From JACVRW01 sp963746825 (lineage in GTDB: Bacteria; Actinomycetota; Thermoleophilia; Solirubrobacterales; Thermoleophilaceae): a DNA stretch of 64,000 nt. The notes beneath the pieces were generated by a model, which worked only from the letters and a program-made list of their open reading frames with translations, searched no databases and was not told the origin of the DNA. This document shows positions 56,479 through 64,000 of the stretch, in pieces (positions within the stretch are counted from its first letter, which is position 1; each line of letters starts with the position of its first letter). The position numbers and the translations under genes are program-made. The stretch is taken from NCBI GenBank assembly GCA_963746825.1, contig CAVVCU010000010.1:186001-250000 (forward strand), given 5' to 3'.

Positions 56479-59400
56479 GTGAAAGGGCCTCGCATCGTCG
56501 CTTCGCGACTCGCTTCGCTGATTCCAGTTGCCGTGATCCTGGCCGCCATCGCGGGCGGCACGCTGGCCGATGCCCAGTCCCCGGCCGGGCCGCCGGCCAG
56601 CGCGTCCCACCTATTGGTGGTGCCCGAGACGCCGGAGGGCGAGGCTGCGCTGGCTTCGAGTGACGCGCGCGTGGTCGCTCGCTACGGCACGTTCTCGCTG
56701 GTGGAGGCGGCCGGCCCCGACGACGCGCTTCTGCGGCGGGCCGGCGCCGACCGGCGCGACGACATGCGGACGGTGACCACAGCGGCCGGTCGCTTCGATC
56801 CCGCGAAGGCGCGCAGCTCGCTGGCCGGCAAGGAGGCGCCCGACCGCGGCGAGGCCCTGGCCCTGGTGCAGTTCGTCGGCCCGCCCAAGGACGCGTGGCT
56901 GGCCCGCCTGCGCTCGACCGGCGCGCGCCTCGTGACCTACCAGGCCGAGAACTCCTACGTGGTGCACGCCGAGGGCAGGCAGGTCGACCGGCTGGCCGCG
57001 CTGGTCGGAAGCTACGCGCCGGTGCGCGCGGTCGCGGCGCTCACCGCGGCGGACAAGCTCGAGCGCGCCCCGCGCGCCACCGGCCGCTACGCCGTGCAGA
57101 CGCTCTCCGGGGGCGACGGCGAGGAGGCCCGTGACAACGCCGCGGCCGCCGGCCGGTCGGTGGGCCGGACCGCGACGGTGGGCGCGCTGCGCACGCAGTA
57201 CCTCGCTCTTTCGCCCGCGGAGGCCGCCGAGCTGGCGCGCGACCCGGCGGTGGTGACCGTCGAGCCCTACGGCCGGCCCGAGCTGGCCGACGAGCGCGGC
57301 GCGCAGATCGTGGCCGGCAACCTGAGCGGCTTCGCGCCGAGCGGGCCCGGCTACCTCGACTGGCTGGTCGACGACCTTCGTATCCCCAACGACGACACGT
57401 TCGCCTTCGCGGTCGATGTGACCGATGAGGGGCTCGACAACGGCCAGGACCCTCTCGCGCATCCCGACTTCGGCAACCGCCTGGCCTATCTCAACAACTA
57501 CACGGGCGACGCTGAGGCTGACGACTGTGGGGGCCACGGGACCAACGTGGCCTCGATCGCCACCGGCTACAACGACGGTGTCGGCCCGCTCGTGGAGGAC
57601 GGGGCGGGATTCAACTACGGGCTCGGGCGTCGCGCCGTTCGCCCAGCTGGGGCGTCCAAGATCTTCACAGTGCGACGGCGACGACCACCTGTTCGTACCG
57701 GCGACACTGGCGTCGACGCTTACGTTGGCGGTGCGCGCATCTCCAACAACTCGTGGGGCACGGGCGACGCTGGCGGGCTGGGGCACGTACTCGACGCGCG
57801 CCCAGCAGTACGACGCGGTGGTGCGTGACGCGCGCAGCTCGGTGGCCGGAAACCAGGAGCTGGTCGAGGTGTTCGCCGCCGGCAACGACGGCGAGGGCAA
57901 CCTCGGGGCGCCCAACGAGGGCTACGGGACGATCCTGGCCGAGGGGACGGCCAAGAACGTGATCACGGTCGGGGCCGCGGAGGGCGTGCGGCCGTCCGGG
58001 CTCGACGGCTGCGGTGTGCCCGACAGCGGCGCCGACAGCGCGCGCGACATCATCGACTTCTCGAGCCGCGGGCCCACCGACGACGGCCGCCTCAAGCCCG
58101 ATCTCGTGGCGCCGGGCACGCACATGGTGGGGGCCCGGCCGCGCCATGGCGGCTATCCACGGGCGCAGCCGCCCGGGACCTGCGGGCCGTTCTTCGGCGG
58201 GTCGAGCGCGTTCTACTCGCTGATCTCCGGCTCGTCGCAGGCCACACCCCAGGTGTCGGGCGCGGCCGCGCTGGTGCGCCACTGGTACTACCGCACAGTG
58301 GAACCCGACCAACCCCCGGATTACCCCTCGCCCGCGATGACCAAGGCGCTGCTGATCAACACCGCCACCGACCTGGCCGGGGGCAGCACGGGCAAGGGCG
58401 CGACGATCGACGGTGGGCCCAATACCGACCAGGGCTGGGGGCGGGTGAACGTCGGCGCGGCGCTCGACGCGACTCCGCGCGAGTACCGCGACCAGCGCAT
58501 TACCGACACCATCGGCGCCAGCGGCGTCACGCGCACGCGGACCTACGCGGTCCAGGACCCGGATCAGCCTGTGAAGGTCACGCTGGCGTGGACCGACGCC
58601 CCCGGGCCCGCCACCGGGAACGCCTGGGTGAACAACCTCGACCTCGAGGTCGACGCGCGCGGGGACCGCTACCTCGGCAACGTGTTCGCGGGAGCCTTCT
58701 CGCGCACCGGCGGGGAGCCGGACACGCGCAACAACGTGGAGAGCGTCTACCTGCCCGCAGGCCCCACGGGCCGGTTCACCGTCACGGTCAGGGGCCTGAA
58801 CGTGGCCGATGACGGGGTGCCCGGAAACGCCGACGCCACCGACCAGGACTACGCGCTGGTGGTCTCGAACGCCGATGAGCAGACCGCTCCGGTGCTCGCG
58901 CATTCGACCACCACTGTCGACGATGCCGCACCGGGCGGCGACGGCGACGGCGCGCTGGAGCCGGACGAGGCGATCTCGGTGACCGAGGAGGTGCGAAACG
59001 CGGGCCTCCAGACCGCCGCGAACCTGACCGCCGAGCTGAGCGCCGGCGCGGGGCTCACTGTGACCCAGTCGTCCTCGGCCTTCGATCACCTGAGCCCCGG
59101 GGATGAGGGTGCCAACACCCCGGCCTTCGAGGCCGAGCTGGCCAACGCGTCCACGTGCGGTGTCGATGTGCCCGCCACCCTGGACATCGCCACGAGCAGC
59201 CCGGTACCCGAGACGCACACGATCCCGCTGTCGTTGGCCACCGGCGAGCCGGGCCCCGCTCAGGAAAGCGACGCCGCCGGTGCCCAGGTGCCGCTCTCGA
59301 TTCCCGACGACAGCGGAGCCGGGGTCAGCTCGACGCTGTTCGTCGCGCAGCGCGGGCGCATCAAGGACCTGGAGGTGCGTCTGGAAGGCACCGTCGCCAA

Positions 59401-60991
59401 CCCGGCGATCGAGCACGACTGGGTCGGCGACGTGGTGATCGACCTGATCGGGCCCGATGGCACCACGGTGCGCCTCGCCGAGCACCCGGGCGGGCCGGAC
59501 AACTCGATGAAGGACTTCATCGACGTGACCTTCGACGACGAGGCCGCGCGGCCCATCGGCGACCCTGCCGCGCCGCCGCAGAGTTCGTACAGCGGGACCT
59601 TCAGGCCGCAGCGAGACCAGCTCTCGCGCTTCGACGGCAAGGACCGCCGCGGCACCTGGACGCTGAGGGTGCGCGACCTTTTCGAGACCGACTCGGGCAC
59701 CCTGCGTGCCTGGGGCGTAACGAGCCAGAAGGCGGTCTGCAACTTCGATGCGGATGCCCCCGCCACACAGCTGACCAGCCAGCCGGCCGAGATCACCGAC
59801 GACAGCACGCCGACCTTCGCCTTCGAATCCCCCGATGACCCGGGGGCCGTCTTCGAGTGCCAGCTCGACGCGGCCGACTACGAGCCGTGCTCGTCGGCCA
59901 AGACCTTTGCCGCCTTGCCCTACGGCCAGCACACGTTCCGCGTGCGGGCGGTGGACGGCTCGGGCAACGAGGACCTGACGCCCGTGGTCTACACGTGGAC
60001 GATCGCGGACACGGTGGCGCCGTCGCTGACGCTGCGCGAGCCGGCCGACGGGTCGGTGACCGGCGACACGACGCCCGCTATCTCCGGGGTCGCGGGCACG
60101 GCGCCGGGCGACGACGAGACGGTGACGGTGAAGCTGTGGAACGGCGCCTCGGCCGCGGGGGCCCCCGCGCAGACGCTGGCGGTGCCACGCGATGGGGCGA
60201 CGGGCGCCTTCTCTGCCGTGCCCGCCGCGCTGGCCGAAGGGGTCTACACGGTGCGCGCGGAGCAGGGCGACTCGGCCGTGCCGAGCGAGAACGTGGGCTT
60301 CAGCGGCACCGCGACGTTCACGGTCGATGTGGCCTCGCCCGCGGGACCGGCGCCGGCGCCCGCGGGCTTCGCGGTGGCGCCGACCGAGGAGCGCCTGGCC
60401 GACGCGCTGGCGGGTCGCTACACGGTGCTCGCGGCGTGCGCCGCAGCGTGCCGGGTGAACGCGGAGCTGAGCGTGTCGGCCCGCGCGGCCCGCCGGCTGG
60501 GCATGAGGGCGCGCGCGGTGGCCATAGGCAACGGGGTAAAACGGCTCTCCACTGCGGGCGCCGCGAGCGTGAGGGTGGGGCTGACCGGAGCGGCCCGCCG
60601 CGCGCTGAAGGGCGAGACGAGCTCGAGCGCGATTCTCGAAGTGGTGGTGCGCGACGCGGGCGGCGCGGCCCTGTCGTTCCGGCGTACGGTCAAGCTGCGC
60701 CGGTCGGCCGGGCTGGCCCGGGTGCTGAACGGCGGCATGAGCCTGTGGACGGTGTGCTCGAAGAGCTGCGCGCTGCGCGGGGTGCTCCGCCGAAGCAGCG
60801 GCTCGCCCGCCACCATCGCCTCGGGCCGGGTCAACGGCGGCCGTTCGCCACGGAAGCTGCGGCTGGCGGCGCCGGCGTCGGCGCGGAATGCTTTGCGGGG
60901 GGCGCGGCGCGTGAGCGCGCTGCTCGAAGTGTCCGCTCTGTCCGGCGGCGGGTCCGCGCGAACGGCAAGCCGAGGGTTGATACTGCGCTGA
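56479..60991 (+). CDS. Secreted subtilase (S8) with P-domain, apparent frameshift cluster
   Basis: A very large exported serine protease of about 1500 aa. GTG at 56479 opens a signal peptide (VKGPRIVASRLASLIPVAVI then LAAIAGGTLADAQS); an ATG at 56425 is also in frame. A propeptide is followed by AVDVTDEGLDNG (Asp), DCGGHGTNVASIATG (His) and ISGSSQATPQVSGAAALVRH (Ser). A P/Homo B-like domain (about 59230-59740) and Ig-like and glycine-rich repeats follow. Between 57625 and 57780 the reading moves between two frames about five times (VAPFAQLG, then ASKIF, then QCDGDDHLF, then YVGGARISNNSWG, then GWGTYSTRAQQ), including a G-run; net shift one base. It is either damaged or misassembled there. Confidence 0.82.
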
Positions 60992-61057
60992 GGCGCAGGG
61001 ACCGCTGCTAGATTCCGAGCGCTGGCCCGGCCCACTCGGCGGCCGGCCGGCAAGCGT

Positions 61058-61131
61058 GGTGGGCGTAGCTCAGTCGGTAGAGCTCCTGGTTGTGGTCCAG
61101 GCGGTCGCGGGTTCGAGTCCCGTCGCTCACC
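61058..61131 (+). tRNA. tRNA-His (GTG)
   Basis: Acceptor arms GTGGGCG and CGCTCAC pair with one G-T. The anticodon arm CCTGG-TTGTGGT-CCAGG has anticodon GTG at 61092-61094. An encoded extra G (61058) opposite discriminator C (61131) is the tRNA-His hallmark. Confidence 0.95.
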
Positions 61132-61135
61132 TTCA

Positions 61136-61792
61136 CGAAATCCCTGCGAACGCGAGGGTTCTGCCGTCTCGGCTTGGTCGCGCCGCCGGCGCCGCCGCCG
61201 AATATCTGGCGCAGAATGTCGGCATCGCGGACCTGTGACGCGGACGCGGATGGTGAGCCCCGACTCCCGAAGGTGATAGCGCCCGACGCCCGTGGACACC
61301 ACCTGACGCGTGGCGTATCGCACCGACTCTCGTACTGACTGGGCCTCTGGCTGGTCATGATGATCCGCTGGGCCGGATGGGACTTGACGGCCGCGCAACG
61401 CCGGATATCTATCTATCCCCGCGCGTAACAAGCGACCGAGACAGGATGTACGCATGGCGGGCACACGAGTCTAGTCCCTGCGGCGCCCCGCGCCGGTCCG
61501 GTGTAAGGCTAACGCTCAGGCTCGTGGTCCCGATGCTCAACGAGGCGAGCGAAGGGGCGCCGCGTCGGGAGCCTCCACTCCATACGGCGTCAAGGTTCAA
61601 GGCCAGCAGGAGTTCCGCTTTCCTGGTGGGTTACCGCTCCGGTCGCTACGAAGCTGACGCCCGTCGAAGTCCCCAAAGCTCACAGGAGTTAGCATGGTCA
61701 AGTCGCCAGGTCCGCAGCCCGCTGCCACGCCTCGCTCCGCGAACACAGCGTTTGAGGAGCGGGAACATCGCGCCGAAAGCGCCGCCTAAACT
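61136..61792. other. Degenerate left part of the island
   Basis: No intact gene is convincing. A short plus-strand frame near 61500-61560 reads RLTLRLVVPMLNEAS, like the start of a family 2 glycosyltransferase (VPxLNE), then loses sense. This may be the stump of one. Confidence 0.4.
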
Positions 61793-63531
61793 GTGCTCTT
61801 GATCGTTCGCATTCAAGACTTGGCTCGCGGTGCGTCGGTTCATCTCGGCAAGTCGCGACGGCTGAATGGGACGGGCCAACGAGCAGCATTTCTTGTCGCA
61901 GCGGTACCGGCGGTCCCAATCTTGATTGCGACATTGGACGCGATTGCGCGGGGCTGGACGCCATTGTTCGACCAGGCCATCATCGCGACCAACGCACTCG
62001 ATTCGCTGGCGTCGAGCCACGCCTCGTCGGCGTGTACTCGGATGCCTCGATCGAGGGCGCCCCTCCTGTTTATGGAGCTGGACCGCTCTTTGTCTGGCTG
62101 CTCGCCCCTGCAGCACGGTTGACCGAGGGGTGGGGTCTGCCCCTGACCATCGGGGTAATGAACGCGGCCGCAGCGTTTGCCGCGGTGCTTCTGGCGAAGC
62201 GGCTCGGCGGCTGGATCCTCTGCGTTGCCACGGCCCTGGCTATCACGACGATGCTCGCCTCGCTACCCGCGGGGACGGTCTATGACCCAATCAATTCCGC
62301 GGGTGCGTTGCTGCCGCTCACCTGCCTGCTGTTCATCGCCTGGGCGGTGGGTTGTGGCGTATTTCGCCTACTCCCAGTCCTAGTCCTCGTGAGCAGTTTC
62401 GTGGTCCAGACACATTTTTCAGTTGGGCTGGCAGCCCTCGGATGCGTCGCTGTCGCGCTGATAGGTCTCGGTATTCGTGCTGGGCGGGGCGGGCTTGGCG
62501 ATGGAAGAGCCGCGCGGCGTTCCGCTGGTCGGTGGGCACTCGGCGCCGCGGTGGTCGGGGTTGTGTGTTGGGCGCCGGCGGTGCTCGATCAATCGCTGCA
62601 CGAGCCTGGCAATCTCACAAAGCTGAAGGACACGGCCTCGAGCTCCGAAGAGAAGCTTGGTAGCGAGGCCGGCTGGGACACTTGGGTGCGCGCCGTGGGA
62701 GTGCCGCCATGGTGGCTGAGAGGCGACGCGGGCCAGCCGGAGCGAGCGGCCGAGATTTTGAGTGACCCAAGTGCAATATCTCAGGCAACCGCCGTGCTGG
62801 TACTGGTCGCATTAGCGGTTGCGTTCGCCTTAGGGGTGTACCTGCGAGAACCGAACCTGGCCATTCCGGCGGCACTCGCGCTTGTGCTGGCTCTGGCGCT
62901 CCTCATCACCATTCCTGCGACGCCCACACGGCTGTTTCTCGCGATCGAGAAGGTCACCCGCTGGACGCTCCCTACGGGGATGTTCGTCTGGCTTACTCTG
63001 CTTCACGTCGTAGTGACGGGGGTCAAGGCTGCGCGGCCCATCCCCGTAAGGGCGCTGCGTGTGCCGAGAACGGTTGTCGTCGGCGTGGCTGTTGCGATCC
63101 TTGCCGGAGCAGTGGTTGTTTCCACCAGCGAGACCACGCGCCAGACCGGGCAGCTCCGCCAAGCGAATGAGGCGAAGACCATAGTCCGGCGAGTCCTCGA
63201 AAACGTCGATCGCGGAGCAAGAGTGCTGGTGGAGCAGAACAACACGCCGCAAGCGGTGGGGCTGGGCTTCGAGATGCAGACCGCGATCGTGTACGGCCTG
63301 CGAAAACACGCATACAACGTGCTCGTACCGCAAGGAGTGTTCGCCCTTGCAGACAAGCTCGGCGACCGCTACCGACTCCGTAATAAGCGTCCAAGTACGC
63401 TCGTGACGGTAACCGACGCGGAACCGGAAGCCAGCATGGGCAGGGTGGTTTCACGCGTGCGGCTGCTGTTGGACCCAACGGTGCCCGGGAGCCAGGCCGT
63501 AGTCCTCACCACCACCGTCAGAGACCTCTGA
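61793..63531 (+). CDS. Multi-TM glycosyltransferase-like membrane protein, apparent 1-bp deletion
   Basis: Read as one gene of about 579 aa, starting at GTG 61793 and ending at TGA 63531. About 10 or more TM helices are seen. FDQAIIATNALDSLASSH joins to RLVGVYSDASIEGAPPVYGA only if one base is added near 62018-62021; the 1739-bp span is 3n+2, as that needs. The Asp near the N-terminus and the first-loop layout resemble GT-C/ArnT-like integral membrane glycosyltransferases, so transfer from a lipid-linked sugar is possible but unproven. The C-terminal 150 aa are outside the membrane. An ATG-started 499-aa frame from 62032 is the uncorrected remainder. It is cargo of the tRNA-His island. Confidence 0.6.
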
Positions 63532-63556
63532 GTGACGTTGCGGTCGGACTGATGCA

Positions 63557-63811
63557 GGGTGTGGGGTGGGCCACTGCTTCGGGACCGCGATGGCCGCCGA
63601 GAGTGTTCCGATTCGCACCCTTTAAGAGTTGATGGGGCACCGGGACTTTGCAACCACGCTCATCTACGCCGACTACTCCCCGAGTGCGCACGAGTCGGAG
63701 TGGGCGGAGAAGGCGTTTGCAGCGGCGGGGACAGTTCCGGGGACAGAACTGAGCGAAACTGAGGAGTACATAGCGCAACCAATCCGCGCGCCTAAGCGGG
63801 TTCGGCACTAG
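63557..63811 (+). pseudogene. Tyrosine recombinase/integrase C-terminal remnant
   Basis: The frame reads HCFGTAMAAESVPIRTL, then TAA (63623-63625), then ELMGHRDFATTLIYADYSPS and a short tail. In intact integrases this is H-T-F-G-T-x-M, RTLQELMGH and TTLIYADY, where the His box and catalytic Tyr lie. The TAA replaces the Gln codon expected at that spot (one C-to-T change). Only about 80 codons remain. It sits 18 bp before the right 48-bp repeat. Confidence 0.8.
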
Positions 63812-63829
63812 TCGCTACCCCAGCCATGG

Positions 63830-63877
63830 GGTTGTGGTCCAGGCGGTCGCGGGTTCGAGTCCCGTCGCTCACCTTCA
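63830..63877 (+). repeat. Partial tRNA-His (3' half), candidate attR
   Basis: Identical over 48 bp to 61088-61135. It lacks the 5' half of the tRNA. Its last 3 bp supply the stop codon of the minus-strand gene that follows. Confidence 0.85.
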
Positions 63878-64000
63878 TCCGGCCGGTTCCGCCAGCCCCT
63901 CGTGCGCGGTCCGGAGCTCGCGCTTGAGGATCTTTCCGCTGGGGTTCTTCGGCAGCTCGTCGACGATCACCACGTATTTCGGCACCTTGAACGGCGCCAG
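63875..64000 (-). CDS. Acyl-CoA synthetase (AMP-binding), C-terminal end (runs off window)
   Basis: Only the last 41 codons are inside. They read APFKVPKYVVIVDELPKNPS and GKILKRELR, the C-terminal domain of ANL-superfamily enzymes with the catalytic Lys of SGKILKRELR. These activate fatty or other carboxylic acids to acyl-CoA, which fits the beta-oxidation genes elsewhere in the window. The TGA stop lies within the right copy of the tRNA-His repeat. Confidence 0.85.
   Translation of the reverse strand: MAPFKVPKYVVIVDELPKNPSGKILKRELRTAHEGLAEPAG

Larger units (their letters stand above)
61088..63877. mobile_element. tRNA-His integrated island, decayed, bounded by a 48-bp direct repeat
   Basis: Bases 61088-61135 (tRNA-His from the anticodon stem past the 3' end) are repeated exactly at 63830-63877. 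Between lie degenerate DNA, a frameshifted membrane glycosyltransferase-like gene and, next to the right copy, an integrase C-terminal remnant on the plus strand. This is the standard form of a tyrosine-recombinase element in a tRNA gene. The interior looks visibly less GC-rich than its surroundings. Confidence 0.75.

Noticed and set aside
61056..61338. Plus-strand frames starting in tRNA-His
   Set aside because: They begin inside the tRNA and show no protein-like pattern.

Overview
The window is uniformly GC-rich and comes from an actinobacterium. Evidence is the heavy use of GTG and TTG starts, many 4-bp start/stop overlaps, TANNNT boxes 6-8 nt before start codons (leaderless style), two F420-type enzyme families and the gene content. 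The surface-protein style (PKD repeats with a CKGRKCP-type tail, Cys/Gln-rich repeats) is what I would expect in Thermoleophilia such as Solirubrobacterales. That placement is inference.

Layout. 1-3313: two sulfatases and a fold-III PLP enzyme. 3351-8843: an EamA exporter, then a tight operon of nucleoside hydrolase, F420-type LLM enzyme, dihydropyrimidinase and carbamoyl-amide hydrolase, which reads as nucleoside/pyrimidine salvage and reductive breakdown. 8855-17893: PHP hydrolase, frameshifted aconitase, a TetR regulator and MFS pump sharing an operator-like repeat, a deazaflavin-type oxidoreductase, a class V aminotransferase and an MNT-HEPN pair. 17900-28364 (minus strand) is the most unusual part. 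A degenerate tandem resolvase-like gene is followed by a probable transcription unit of surface proteins: an 830-aa N/Q/S repeat protein with CxxGC motifs, a membrane-anchored Cys-pair protein, a PKD protein broken by many frame changes, a small Pro/Ala-rich secreted protein and a transmembrane kinase-like protein.

28427-39233: a lipoprotein, a complete beta-oxidation operon on the minus strand (thiolase, acyl-CoA dehydrogenase, enoyl-CoA hydratase, 3-hydroxyacyl-CoA dehydrogenase), then sulfurtransferase, Nudix, nicotinamidase, GNAT, OsmC, cobalamin adenosyltransferase and DUF1015 genes. 39266-49136: an HTH/LAGLIDADG-like gene running into tRNA-Pro, a methyltransferase and a Kdp potassium locus of unusual form (order F-A-C-B, KdpD split into two genes at opposite ends, an extra 26-aa membrane peptide). 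49166-56363: DUF427, tRNA-Arg with a 39-bp repeat of its 3' end 1.2 kb away, a GcvH-like protein without the lipoyl lysine, glucose dehydrogenase, UDP-glucuronate decarboxylase-like and PLP decarboxylase genes. 56479-64000: a large secreted subtilase, then tRNA-His and a 2.7-kb island bounded by a 48-bp perfect repeat of the tRNA 3' end. The island holds a frameshifted membrane glycosyltransferase-like gene and an integrase remnant with an internal stop. The window ends in the 3' end of an acyl-CoA synthetase.

At least eight otherwise good genes carry apparent frame changes, most explained by a single base and several at homopolymers. Some of these may be assembly errors. The clusters in the PKD gene (20650-22683) and the subtilase (57625-57780) are much denser than elsewhere and need read-level checking before being called decay.
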